A stretch of 64,000 bases of DNA, taken from the NCBI GenBank assembly GCA_002914805.1, contig JXTB01000034.1, forward strand, positions 1,356,092 to 1,420,091, given 5' to 3'. A program made the position numbers and the translations under genes. Source of the stretch: Parasponia andersonii (lineage: Eukaryota > Streptophyta > Magnoliopsida > Rosales > Cannabaceae). A model generated the notes under the pieces. The model made no database searches. It had not been told where the DNA came from and was given only the letters and a program-made list of their open reading frames with translations. Each line of letters begins with the position of its first letter. Position 1 is the first letter of the stretch. Positions 48,499 through 61,135 of the stretch are shown here, in pieces.

Positions 48499-50830
48499 GT
48501 GGTTATGTACTCTTATTTTTTGGTAGAAAAGAAACCATAAGGTCTTAGACAAATATAAGATAAATTATATAATTATACAAGCTGTTCTATTACACACTGT
48601 AAATCTGTTAACTGTAATTCACATTAGACGTACTATGAATTCAAATAAAGCGACAGAGCAGAAAAATGAATTCCATGCGTACGGGGCTAGGGCTATTTGG
48701 TACTATAGAATTAAATCCTCATTAATCTTCGTCTTCATGAAAAATAGTTACATTCATCCCCTTGTAATGTGGTCCCTTGTCTCATTAAGGCATTTTGAGC
48801 TGCTTTTAATTAATTTCTTTATTTTTGCAAGCACATTTTCTAAGTATTTGTTTATTATTATTGGTCGTGGGTTATTGTAGCACTGTCTAAACTCTAAAGG
48901 TCAAATCAGAGCTGGAGTAATTAAGAAGAAATCGCTGGTATTCTTATTTTTATTTTTCGAATGACGAAATTTATTGTGACAGTTGAAATTTAACAGCTGG
49001 TTCCAAGGAATATGATATGAATTTTTTTGTAGTTTTTGGTTATTCACCGAAAGAAATCTTAACGTGACAATAAAAATTATAAATAAAGTTTAAAACTTTA
49101 AGGTTATGTTGGAAATAAAAATTTTGAGGGAAAAATGAAAGGGAAGAGAAAGAAGAGAGGGAAAAAAATAGTAGGATTTAATCAAATATTTTTCTCCCGA
49201 AAAAAAGTGAAAAATGAGAGGAAAAGATTTTTTTTTACTAATATTTAAAATAAATTTATCAAATTAATCTTATATATTATTTTTAAAATTCTAATAAAAA
49301 TTAAAATAATAAAAAATATTAATTTTCTTTCTTTTTTTTTTATACTAAACAACAATAAAAATAAAATAATTTTCTTTCACTCTTAATTTCTTTCCGCTCT
49401 ACCAAAGTAGCCTAAAATGTAAGAGAGATAAACCATGCTTTTCGTTAACGAAGTCCAGGATTTGGGGTATAAAAGGGGGCAGTCCACCAACTACAGGAAG
49501 TCTATGACTAGTTTAATTGATTTGATGGGTACCCCCATTTGCCCTTTCGGCACTTCCTATTAAGAAGAGAACAAGGCCAAGCTTCCAACGTCCTCTCTGC
49601 ACATCATAACTCTTATGGTACGGATTAGCGATGAGACCACACTTCCCACTGGTTGTATTTAATATTAAAGTAAAAAGGAGGAAAGTTGGTGCTCGAACTC
49701 TTCACCAAATGTTTTTGAACGAGTACCACGTGTTAACACCAGACTTATGACTTGAGAATTTTCTTTTGGCTCGTCTTTAGAAAAAAAAAGAAAAAGGAGT
49801 GCTATGACGTCGCCTTTTTGCTGACTACTTTTTTATGGTTATAACTTTTAACTTAAAATTAGTAATGACACTCGAAGGCAAATCTTAGCAAAGCATCAAC
49901 GATTCAACTATACCTTTACCACGGCCAATTGCAATTAACCATTTTATGGGAAAGTTACTGATTAATGGTAATGGAATATGTTCATATATATTGGCAAAAC
50001 ATATCAATATACATGTGACATGTCCTTCAAAACAAATATTAATATGCATTATATATTATTTTCCATTTTGAATATTTTAATATATATTCAACTGAAAAAT
50101 TATACTTCCCTAAAAAAAAACTGAAAAATTATAGATGACAATTAAAAAACTAACGCCATTAAAATATAGGACCATTTGAGAATTATTTGTTCGACCCCAC
50201 AAATTTGGATATTTTTTTTTTCCTTCCTTTTGAGAGTCACAAATTTGGATATATAAAGCTTATAATATGATGTTGATACCCAGAGAATAAAGAGCATGTT
50301 AACTATGAATTATATTTTTCGTTCATGTGTCATGTGGGCATGAACGGCATCGTTTCAGATTATCATTTATTAAGGAAACCAAATGATCCCTTTAAATCCA
50401 CACTAGTACTAAAATGAAAGTATTTGAAACACAAGTAACAAATTAAACCAAAAACGGTAATTCGACCTCTCATGCACCAGACATTGCTGACTCTAAAGTC
50501 AACGTATTGATAAATGGCCGATTTGAAGGGTTGATTACCTTAACTCCTTTCAAAGGTGAGTTTCTTGAGAGTAGAAATTGGAAGAAACGATAAGACCAGT
50601 AAATTTGCTACGAGAAATCTTCTCCAATAAGCACAATTATTTAGTATAAAGGACAACAAAGAATAATCATAAGAACACTCATTTTTACACACAAATTTTC
50701 ACCAAATAATATTTTTCATATTTTGAGATAAGATAGGAGCAACAATATTTATTCTTAAAAGAAATTTCAGTTAAAATTATGTCACTATATCTAGTTCAAA
50801 ATTTATGTGCAAAAAAAAAGTGTTCTTACG

Positions 50831-51341
50831 ATGAATTGCACAATGAAAAGTTGAGAAAAAAAAAAAAACACGTATAGGAGGGAAATTGGAAGGTTCTACT
50901 TCTTTGTTAGGTGTCTCTCTATATGGTAATTAGACGTACAGTTCCGACCGAATCCACCTAAAATTATAGATAAACAAAATCGATCAATATGAAGTTATTA
51001 GCAGATTATGCACAATATTTATAAATAGGTCCGAAATGTAATATAATGTATTATTAATTTCTTCGGGTGATTAATCAAAGAGGAAGGCATGTTTTTAAGA
51101 TTAATTGTACAATGAAATGTTGAGAAAAAAACAACAGGTATAGGAGGGAAATTAGAAGGTTCTACTTCTTTGTTAGGTGTCTCTATATGGTAATTAGACG
51201 TCCAGTTCCGACCGAATCCACCTAAAACTATAGATAAACCAAATCGATCTATATGAAGTTATTAGCATATTATGTACAATATTTATAAATAGCTCCGAAA
51301 TGTCATTATTCCTTTGGGTAATTAATTAAAAGGAAGGCATA
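50831..51341. repeat. Promoter-proximal tandem duplication upstream of the GDSL gene
   Basis: Copy 1 is about 50831-51091 and copy 2 about 51099-51341, some 266-269 bp apart. Shared words include AGGTTCTACTTCTTTGTTAG, AGTTCCGACCGAATCCACCT and AATATTTATAAATAG (a TATA-like box in each). Copies differ at roughly one base in ten plus small indels. Copy 2 ends about 205 bp before the gene's own TATA box. Confidence 0.9.
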
Positions 51342-51544
51342 TATATCGGAATTTTTTCTTCACCAAACATTGAGATACATATATATATGTTGGTATTAAA
51401 TAACTATATACACGATGAAATCTATTAGACTAATGGTTGGCCACTCTCTTTTTCTTTTTCACGTCTTCTTTTATTTAATGTGTATGCAATAATGACCGGT
51501 AATAAAAATAAGAAAATAAAAGAAGGCAAGGGTTCCATATTTTG

Positions 51545-51553
51545 CATATAAAT
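51545..51553 (+). promoter_or_regulatory. Probable TATA box of the GDSL lipase gene
   Basis: CATATAAAT lies about 150 bp before the ATG at 51699. The TATA-like words in the upstream duplication are alternatives but are 350 bp or more away. Confidence 0.5.
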
Positions 51554-51698
51554 CAGGCTGCGAAACACCTGCGTGAGACAGACAACCTAACCTGATAACT
51601 CTCTTCTAGAAACCAAACTTTTGGGAAAATACAAAGAAAAATAGAATACTAGATATTATTAGCTAGCTTAGGTTTCTTTCCAAAGAAAGGTCATCGTG

Positions 51699-54600
51699 AT
51701 GAGGAAAGTGTCCTCTTCTTATTCTCCCATTCTGTTATTTTTTAGTCTTGCTATTTTTGTTCTTTCGAATCCCACTTGGGCTTTGATAAAGCTACCTCCA
51801 AATGTGACTGTTCCGGCGGTCATAGTCTTCGGAGATTCCATCATGGACACAGGCAATAATAACCATCTCAAGACTGTAATCAAGTGTGACTTCCCTCCCT
51901 ACGGCCAAGATTTCAATGACCGAAAACCTACTGGAAGGTTTGGCAATGGAAAGGTTCCTTCAGATCTACTTGGTACTAATTATTTCTTAATACCTAATAT
52001 TATATCTTGTAATAACATTATACTTATAACTCTTATGTACATAAATAAAACTCTCTATTTCTCAAGTCTTAACACTAGGATTTATCCTTGCACATGTGTC
52101 CATTATGATAGTTCTCATTCTTCAAATACATATGTGGGTTTTAATGTTTTCTTTGTCACATGTATAGTTCTCATCCTACATATACATATGATAGTTTCAT
52201 TCTACATATATATATATATATATATGCATTAGAACTTATAATTAATATCTAGCTACTAAAGATATCCGGCAATAAAATCCAACCGATGAGGGGTTAAGAT
52301 GACCAGAAAAATTTTTCCGGCGAAGGCTAGACTTTATAGAAACCACAGAGCTTAGGTAAAGTTAATGAGTTAAAGTTTTAGCCTCATTTATTTTGCCACC
52401 TGTAAAAAAATAATGTAGTTAGCCGTAGAAACATGGGCTTATTCACAAAACATATCACTATATCAGAGCTTGAATTAAGATAGCTATTGTCTCGCTTTAA
52501 ATTGGTCCCTGTAGGACCTGCTTCTAAGTTCTAACCAGAATTCGAAATCAAAAAATGCAAAAATAATTAATAGAAACGGTCGATGAGGTCCATCTGGTTC
52601 ATCAGATTTAAAAAGTACAGTGAAACATAGGCTTTTGGTGCAGTCCCTCGTGAGATATTGATGTTGTGTGGTAACACAGAGTACGAATACCCAGCTTATC
52701 AAAAAGTCGATTGTCGTTTTTGCTAAGTTAGATTTTTTTTTTTCCACTATAAAATATATTAATATTTAATGTTCAATTGACTAAATTTCTATCGACGTGA
52801 CATTTGTACGTGTAGTGCATGTGGAATTAAATAAACAAAAAAGAATAATTAAAAGAAATCAAATATTATTTATAATGTATCACGAATTACATCGAACATT
52901 TATAATTGTGGTGCCTAGGAGCGAGTATATAAAAATAAGCAACTGAAATCGAAATAACGAGAATCAGGTATTTGAGTTTCGCTTAGGTCGGGTCGGGTAT
53001 TATGAAAACATAATTTTTTTTTTTACACATAATAAATAATTTTGATTTTTTTTCTTTTATGCATAATTAGTTATTTGAACTGTGCATATAATCTCACAAA
53101 TATTAAAATATAAAAAAAATAAAGAAAAATATATTATTAAATAACTAATTTTAAGGTTTTTTTTTTAATAATAATAGCAAATTCGAGTATCGAATATCTT
53201 AAAATGTGTATCCATACTCGAACCAAAAATCTTTTAATTCGGTCGGGTTTTTACATTTTTGTGCAGCTCTATAATTAATGTTAGTTAAATTTACCATCCA
53301 TGGTGTCTTCTGTCTTATCTTAGTAGTTAGTTAGGTTGGGTTAGGTATTAAGAAAGCATAATTTTGTTTCTTTTTTTACCACATAATAAATAATTTTGAT
53401 TCTTTTCCCATTTTGTGCATAATTAGTTATTTGCACGATCTATACAATTTCATAAATATTAAAATATAAAAAAAAGTAAAGAGATTTAAATTATTAAATA
53501 ACTAATTTTAAAGTTTTTTTTATAATAGTGGCGGGTTCGGATATTGAATCTTCCAAAATGTATACCTATACTCGAACCGAAAACTCCTCGGATCGGTAGA
53601 ATTTTTTCTTTTTTGTGCAGCCTTATAATTAATGGTAGTTAAATTTACCATCCATGGTATCTTTTGTCTTGTCTTAGTAGTGACATCGTGATATTAATCA
53701 ATTGTAACTATTGATAATTTGCTGAGTTTTTGTTATTGACAATATTTTGACAGTTATTATTTTGAACTGAAAAAAAATACCCGAAAATTTGAGTATTCAA
53801 CAATTTAAATACTAAAGTTTGGACTCCACAAAATAATATCGTGAGATTAGTAATTCTTGAAAATTAATACATTGGAATGATTCTTTTAACCAATGTTAGT
53901 GATAAAAAAATAATAATATTCTCCATTAAAACTACATTAGTCCTTATTATTCTTCTTAATTTTGAGGATATTATTGTCTTTTATCTGTTAAAATTATTCT
54001 AAAAGTCAACTTAGTGTATTATTTTTCAAAAATTTTTAATCTCAGATCAGAGTTTAAATTACAGAACACTTAAATCGCAAGGTATTTTTTTGTAGTTTAT
54101 TCTTCTGTGTGTGTTTTTTCTTAACAAGAAAAGAAAAGTTGTATTTTCTACAATTAATCATGGCCTGTAATATGTATATTGCCAAACAATTGTGAGTATT
54201 TTCAAAAAAAGAAAAAAAAAAAAGAAACTTTTCAGACATAAGATACTAATTTCTGTAACTCTTAGTCAACTATAAGTTATCTAATTAGCATTAGTATATG
54301 TAGTTTTCAAAACATTCTTGCATTATTGCCAATTAACTTGGTGAGATTTTCTACAAAACAAAACAAAAAATTCGTTGGGATTATCGAACAACATAAAACT
54401 ACAAATCTTAATAAACCTCTTAATTCGATTATTCATTAAATAATATTTTCTTAATATTTGTAAATTAATATTTTTCTCTCGGATTTCTTTGTGATAAATT
54501 TTTTTTTCCTTTACATTGAATTGTTAGTGATTCTATAAGTCGTAGTACTTATTCAGTGGCTCGAATATGTTCATAATTAATATTGCGTTGTTGGTTTATA

Positions 54601-56338
54601 AATCTTCTAATTTCTTAACGTACTTCTTAATTAGTTGAAGAATTGGGGATTAAAGAGTACTTGCCGGCATATTTGGACCCAAATCTAAGTCCCAAAGATC
54701 TCCCAACCGGGGTTTGCTTTGCCTCTGGTGGCACAGGATTTGATCCCATGACTCCCGAAATAGCGGTATTTATTCACAAGTTCTTCTAATTGTCCTTCAT
54801 TTTACTTGGCCGGATCATCTTAACTATGTATCTTAATTATTATATACCATTTATATATATATATATATATTTATTTATTAACTAACTTTTTACTATTCAC
54901 TAAATTAATCAACATTCATATAATGTAAAAAAAAAAAAGGCAGTCCTATCGTTCCCAGAGCAGCTAGGAATGTTCAAAGAGTACTTAGGAAAGCTTACAG
55001 CGACTGTTGGAAAAGAGGGAACAAAATTCATTTTGGAAAATGCCATATTTCTGGTGGTAGCCGGCAGCGACGACATTGCCAATACTTACTTCACAATTCG
55101 CGTAAGAAAATTGCAATACGATGTTCCTTCTTACACAGACCTAATGGTCAATGGAGCTTCCGATTTCATCAAGGTATAATCTATGTTCTTTTAAATCAAT
55201 ATGACTACAACATGATATTGACTATAGGGAAAACAATAAAGACACTAATTTATGTCAAAATTACTGTCATGTCTAGCTCCTAAATCATATGCATATATAT
55301 GTCCATAATCCATGAAATTCAATTAAATTACATATATATATCGTTCCATTAGTCAAATTATACTGTTTTGATGTGTGCCATATATATCGATAACACGGAT
55401 ATATTAAAATGAATTCTGATGTGTATAACTCCATAATGTTTTGATGTGTCATGTAAAACTCAAATTAACCAATAGTAGTTCCAATCGATCTTCGATGAGG
55501 AATGTAGCTATTATATATTGAAAAGAAATTATATTGATAGTATTTTAATAATTTATGAATTTGCTTTTGTTTAATTTGTGGGAAATAATAGGATTTGTAT
55601 CAACTTGGGGCAAGAAGAATCGGATTATTCGGGACCCCACCAATCGGATGTGTGCCATCACAGAGAACATTGGGTGGGGGACTATTTAGAGAGTGTGCAA
55701 AAGAATATAATGAAGCAGCAATCCTGTTCAATTCTAAAATTTCTGCCACGTTGGACTCTCTTAAGTCCAAACTTCCAAACAGCAGACTTGTCTACGTGGA
55801 TGTTTACAACCCTCTACTTGAACTCATTCTCAACCCTCAAAAATACGGTAAACTCATTAAATACTATAACTCACTTCACTAATTATCTTTGGGAGAAGCT
55901 AAATTTATCACAATTAGTAATTAATGCACTGTAGAATTAACTATGTTATGCTTTGCTTCAATACTAATTAATTGCGAAGAAATTCGCCATTCACTAAGAA
56001 AGATTAACCAAGATTTTTCTGACGGTAAAAAAATTAAGTACTACTCACTCAGAAGAATATATATTACATATATGCGTAATTTACGTATTAATTAATCGGG
56101 GTTATTGTTTCCTTATAATGTAGTTAGTTTTGTTGATATCTTTTCAGGGTTCGATCATGTGGACAAAGGGTGCTGCGGAACAGGAGCACTGGAAGTGGCA
56201 ATACTATGTAACCCGTTGACACCACCTTGTGAAAATACATCGAGCCGTATATTTTGGGATAGTTATCATCCCTCAGAAGCAGCTTACAAGATCCTTGTTC
56301 CTCAACTTCTCAAGAAATATGTCAACAGCTTCATCTGA
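51699..56338 (+). CDS. Secreted GDSL esterase/lipase, EXL-like
   Basis: Five exons with matching phases: 51699-51972, 54635-54765, 54940-55173, 55592-55847 and 56148-56338, giving 361 residues, the standard plant length. Residues 1-29 are a signal peptide ([18 protein letters not shown]), so the enzyme enters the secretory pathway. Block I is [13 protein letters not shown] with catalytic Ser47. Block II is [11 protein letters not shown]. Block III is [13 protein letters not shown], with GSDD in place of the usual GGND, as in EXL proteins. Block V is [12 protein letters not shown] with Asp336 and His339. The conserved C-terminal cysteines ([16 protein letters not shown]) are present. EXL enzymes act on lipids or esters in the cell wall or pollen coat; the substrate here is unknown. 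For exon 3 the in-phase acceptor is the first AG (exon starts GCAGTCC), not the CAG four bases later. Intron 1 is 2662 bp and holds a duplication. Confidence 0.93.
52983..53682. repeat. About 348-bp tandem duplication in GDSL intron 1
   Basis: Copy 1 (about 52983-53326) and copy 2 (about 53331-53682) share ACATAATAAATAATTTTGAT, GCATAATTAGTTATTTG, TATTAAAATATAAAAAAA, ATACTCGAACC and AATTTACCATCCATGGT in the same order. Differences are numerous (roughly one in seven), so the event is old. The text CGGGTCGGGT and TCGAACC resembles unclassified plant repeats. Confidence 0.88.
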
Positions 56339-58897
56339 TCATCACTTAACTATATATGACTTTGTCAAGTAATTAATTATTTATGAACAAATTGGTGTTG
56401 GCGAGCTATGATTATTTAAAATATATGTTGGTTTTCCCCCCCTCATGTGTAATTATAGAGTTTATATTTCGCATTCATATAAGATTATATGTTATATTAC
56501 TATTTATTCATGTCTTTCCAGTTTCCTCCAATATAGTGTTATTACATCGTATTTTTATTTTAATTTGTCTTTTTTCAATTTCCAAATTTGTGGAATATTC
56601 GGGTGAAAATTTTTGGCTGGGGAAGAAGGTTTCAGAATTTTAGGCCGAGGCTTTGAAACCTAAATAAGAGAAGGGTGGCTCTATTGCCAATTTTTTTTTT
56701 TCCTCAGTCCATCCTTCTTCTAATTAAACCCCCGTAAAGTTTTGAAATTTCTTTTTACATAACTTTTTATTTTTATTTTTAGTTACGTAAAAATTATCCA
56801 ATGGTAAATATTTTTTTTAAAAGAAATCTTTTCACACTATCTTAATAGTTTACTATCCATAACAATTTTAGTGGATCTAGGAAGAGGTAGAGTTGGGATT
56901 GATAGAAGGAATAAATATTTTAGAGTAAAAAGATCACAAAGAGTCCAAGATGAAATTCATTTATACATAAAGGATTACATTTTTTGTGAGATAATTGATC
57001 AAACGAAAGAAGAGAGTATATCGTCTAAGAGAGAAAATGATAAAAACAAAGAAAGAATGAAATGATTTATTTTTAAAAAGTATATATATATATATATGTC
57101 GTACAATTTTTATTAATTAGGATAAACATTTATATGAATTATCTTTTTTTAATATATATTCTATATATCTGATCAAGAAATCACGTATACTATGTGATTA
57201 ATTCTTTAAAAAAATAATTGTACTATTAAGAAATTACATATACTTTATATGAATTATCTTTAACAATAAAAGTATTTATGATTTAAAAATACATTTATGA
57301 ATGAAGTTAAGGGGGTAAAAAAAAATCACTCTCTTAAAAGTGACATACATTTTAATACAATCAAAATTATTGATAGAATAAAATCTTTGGTTCCATATAT
57401 AATTTATCATAGAAATCAAATCATATAAATTAAAAATTAATTTATTTTATCTGACATAATTTTTGTAAGTGATTTATTTGGTATATGAGGAATGTCCTAG
57501 GAATTAGTCTTCTATTATTTAATAACATATGAGGTTACTTATGTCAATTTACAAGAAAATATTTTTGAGAATAACTAATTAATTAAAAGAGGAGTAGGTA
57601 GAGAAAAAATGGAGGGTGACAATAGAGCCACCCATAAGAGAATTAAAATAAAAGTCGTACATAAATATTGGTAATTTATTCAAAAGTTAATAATTCAAAA
57701 AAAAGGTTAAGGTTAATTGAAGATTAAAAAGAATACAAGAAAGGATGTTCATGGTAAAAACTCTAAGGTTGAAGCCCGACGCTAAGAACACGAGGTAATT
57801 AGGCCGGGTAGGAATTCTGGAGGATGTTATTAAATTCATTGCAGCTTTTGGCAATTCTTTTTAAAGAAAATTGTTAGAAAACTAGGGATAAGTATATTAA
57901 AAAAAAATATCCTCATGTTTTACTCTTTTTTTTTTGTTTGGGGGGAGGGGAAACTAACATAATTTTTGAATTTTGCTAAATAATATAATAATATTATAAT
58001 TTTTGAATTTTGCTAAATAATATAATAATATTTTAAGACCTTGCAATTTTATATTATGAGCGAGTTAAAAGACAGAATTATCCTTTACTATCTTGTTAAA
58101 AGCTTTTAAACGCTAATATATTATTAGAAACGATTAATATTTTTTAGCTCTTATTTAAAAAACAAAAGAACCGAGCCAAAAACAAGTACAATAAATGGGT
58201 TAATATATCATAATTGAAAGAAGAGGTCAAAGAAATTAACGAGGATACTATCTTTTTACTATTAAAATCAGTTAATTGGGTATCATATAGTACATATTTG
58301 TAGAGAAATCAAATATTAGGGTATTCTTTATTTATTTTGCAGTATTTAATTGTTAAGTTGGTTTTTGCGAAAAAAAAGTAAAAAATGAATGTATTTTCGT
58401 GTTCTCATCCCATAAAACTATTATGGCCCTTTTTTTTGGACAGTTTTTTGGATTCAAGTCTAGGTCAAGCCTCACTTCTTTGAGAAGGAGACGTAGGTAG
58501 GACTAATTTGGGCAAAATGACTTTTGTGTATTCTTTTAAAAATGATAATTTTAGGAGTATTAAGAATGTATTGACCTAATCATGAAAAAGTTTTAAATAA
58601 TATTTTTTTTTATGGTAAAAAAGATTTTGACCAATAATCAAGAAGTTGTTGAAACTCTTAAAAATTTCTTTTTTGAAAAAAAAAAGCACAAAAAACTCAT
58701 TTCGGCCCAAGTCAGTCCTATCCATGTCATTCTTTCCACTTTTTTTCCTGGCCGGCCAACTGGGCTTTCAAACTCTTTTATAACTTATAGGAGTATTACA
58801 CGTGTTATGTTATCTTATGTAACTATTTTGAATGTACAAAATTTTAATTATTTCAAAAATAGAGAATAAATTAAACTTTTTTCTGATTGACAATGCT
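56339..58897. other. Intergenic, no gene seen
   Basis: AT-rich. A 37-bp unit (ATAATTTTTGAATTTTGC, then TAAATAATATAATAAT) is duplicated in tandem at 57959-58032. The frame 56871-57065 is Lys/Arg/Glu-rich and has no domain; I do not call it a gene. Confidence 0.6.
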
Positions 58898-61135
58898 ACT
58901 AGTGTGAAATCCCATAAAAATTGTCAGGGCAATTTGGTCCTTTGACCAAAAAAAAAATGAATTTGGACGGATTTGGGTCTAGGTTCATTTGGGCAAAAAT
59001 GTAAAAAAAGTTTGAAAATTGGGGTCAAAATGTAATTCTTCAAGGGTATTTTTGAGAAGATTTTCAGAAAACTGGGTCTAAGTGCAAATAAGCCAAACAG
59101 TGCCAAATTAACAAGAAGTTGACACGTAGCACTATAGTTACGAAAATTGCCCATAAATCCCCGTATTTTCCCATTCTTTTTCGATTTGGTCCCCGGAGAA
59201 AAACCCAACACCCGATTTCCGGCGAAGCTCCGTTGATCCACCTCGGGCCATCGTTGCCCTGCGCTACTGATCGGCGTCGACGCCAGTTGCCGGACGAAGC
59301 TTCCGCCGCCAGAACCAGCCCCGTCGGAGCTGCCAATCACTGAATAAAAGCAGAAAATGCTGCGGTTTCTTTTCCTCGCCGGAGCCGATTCCGGCCACCA
59401 TTCGCCGCGAAACTGGTCGCCGTGGACTCGCTCCTCACGGGTAACCTGATGGTACGTATTTTGTGTCTCAATTTTGTTCCGTTTGATTTTAATTTCGTTG
59501 GATATTTTTGTGTGAAAATGATTTTGAAATTGACTTTTCGTTCGGACCGTTAGATTTTAAAACTAATATGATTTCTAGAATCTATGTTGAAAATTGTGAA
59601 AAATGAGACATATATTGACTATGTTCTAAAACGGGCCCGAAAAATGAGATTGGACGGCTCAGATTTGCCTCGATTTACATGTGGTGTGGCTCGCATCCAA
59701 ACTTGGCAAATTATATGTCTAACCTAGGGTTTTTGGGTACTCTGAATTCAGTGATGAAGTCTGTTTCATGAATTGAAGCTCCGTTTGAAAAATCAAGTTT
59801 TCAAGCCAAGGAACCAAAGTTTCGAAAACGACGTCCGCTCTTCCAAATGACACCAAACGACACCAAACTTTCTCCATAGCCTTGTAATACTAGTTGGATG
59901 CTCGATTGAGGTAGGGATTCGATTAATTGATTCTAAAATTAATTTAATTTATGAATTTTACATATTTTCAATAAATATAGAATTTCGTGAAATAATTTAT
60001 AAAAATTGTGTTTATGTCCATTTTTGACCTGAATTGAGATATAAACAGCCTGGGAGACACGTCACACTGGTTGGCGTGTCATATATACTATTTTGGATTG
60101 ATTTCTGCAGGAAATTGGATTTTTGGGTTTTGATAGAAAATAGCTATTGTAATGCCGAAATTTTTAGAAAATCCAAAATGGTTTGAGAACTCAGTTTTAA
60201 TGACTGAAAGTGATTTGATTAAAGAATACTGCATGGTTATTTTGAGATTATGTGGAAATTGTGCATTTCCTTATTATGTCATTTATAAAATATTTGCATA
60301 CATTCACACATTTACTATGCCCTACATTGGGTGATCAGACTTACAATGCCCCATATCGGGTGATCGGACTTACGATGCCTCACATTGGGTGATCGGACTT
60401 ACGGTGCCTCTTTAGGTGGCTCGAATTTACGAGTGATCCACTAGGACACTTCGGACATCATAATTGTATAAATGGTTGTATGTCGGTTTGAGTAGATATG
60501 TACTGGTTTTGATGGATGCTTTACAATGCTTTGGAATGTTTGAACTGTTGGACTACGATTTCCACTTGAGTTTTGTGAACTGTTTTGAATGAAATACTAA
60601 CCATGCCGGACTTTTATCATGAGCATATTATATATATAAGAACTTGAAATCGATTCTCTACTGGGTATTAGCTCACCCCATTTCTTCCCCTCAGGTGGTA
60701 TTCAATGTAATTTGGATCAGAAGAGTTAGATCGAGGCATTTGCAAAACAACTAGTTATTTATAATTTGGTAAATTTCTACGAGATTTGTGAAATATTTAA
60801 ATTTCAGTAGGAATTTGGATTTCATTAAACTTTATAATTTGAATATGAATTCTGGACACGGTTTGTATTACTTATGTCTGTGTTTGAGTGTGAGATGATC
60901 TATGATGTACGACTATTAAACAGTTGTTTTAATTACAGTTTATGTTCAATGAGTGACGTATAACTGTGGGATTTTATTTTCAATTAAAAACTTTGTTGAG
61001 GCCAATTTTGAAAGGTTAGAGATCTCGGGGCAAAATTTTGAATGAATTGAGTCTTTTATTTAATTCATTTTAGTAATTCTAATTTATGAAATACTCATTT
61101 TGTCATTGACTCCAGCCTCGGGTCGTGACAACTAG
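58898..61135 (+). mobile_element. Solo LTR of a Ty3/gypsy element with ACTAG target duplication
   Basis: LTR 58903-61130, 2228 bp, opening TGTGAAATCCCATAAAAATT and ending TCGGGTCGTGACA, flanked on both sides by ACTAG (58898-58902 and 61131-61135). Such ends are characteristic of plant chromovirus/Tekay-like or related gypsy LTRs. There is no primer-binding site, coding region or second LTR, so this is the scar left when two LTRs recombine. A GC-rich stretch at 59160-59450 (rich in CGCCGG) belongs to the LTR, not to a host gene. Age cannot be derived without a partner LTR. Confidence 0.9.
60317..60433. repeat. 29-bp tandem repeat within the solo LTR
   Basis: Units begin at 60317, 60346, 60375 and (degenerate) 60404, each of the form ATGCCNCACATTGGGTGATC then GGACTTACG. 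Exact 29-bp period. Confidence 0.93.

Larger units (their letters stand above)
41999..50830. other. Long gene-poor intergenic region
   Basis: Apart from the SINEs, tandem repeats and CACTA-like piece listed separately, I see no gene. Open frames (for example 43308-43520, 45343-45613, 48635-48880) are short, AT-driven and without domains. An undetermined base (n) lies at 44356 in a poly-T/purine context, next to a 26-base T run (about 44262-44287). Confidence 0.6.

Noticed and set aside
56871-57065. 64-codon Lys/Glu-rich frame after the lipase gene
   Set aside because: Composition explained by purine-rich DNA; no homology recognised.
58924-59343. Overlapping open frames on both strands in a GC-rich patch
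   Set aside because: They lie inside the solo LTR, whose ends and target duplication are clear; no domain is seen.
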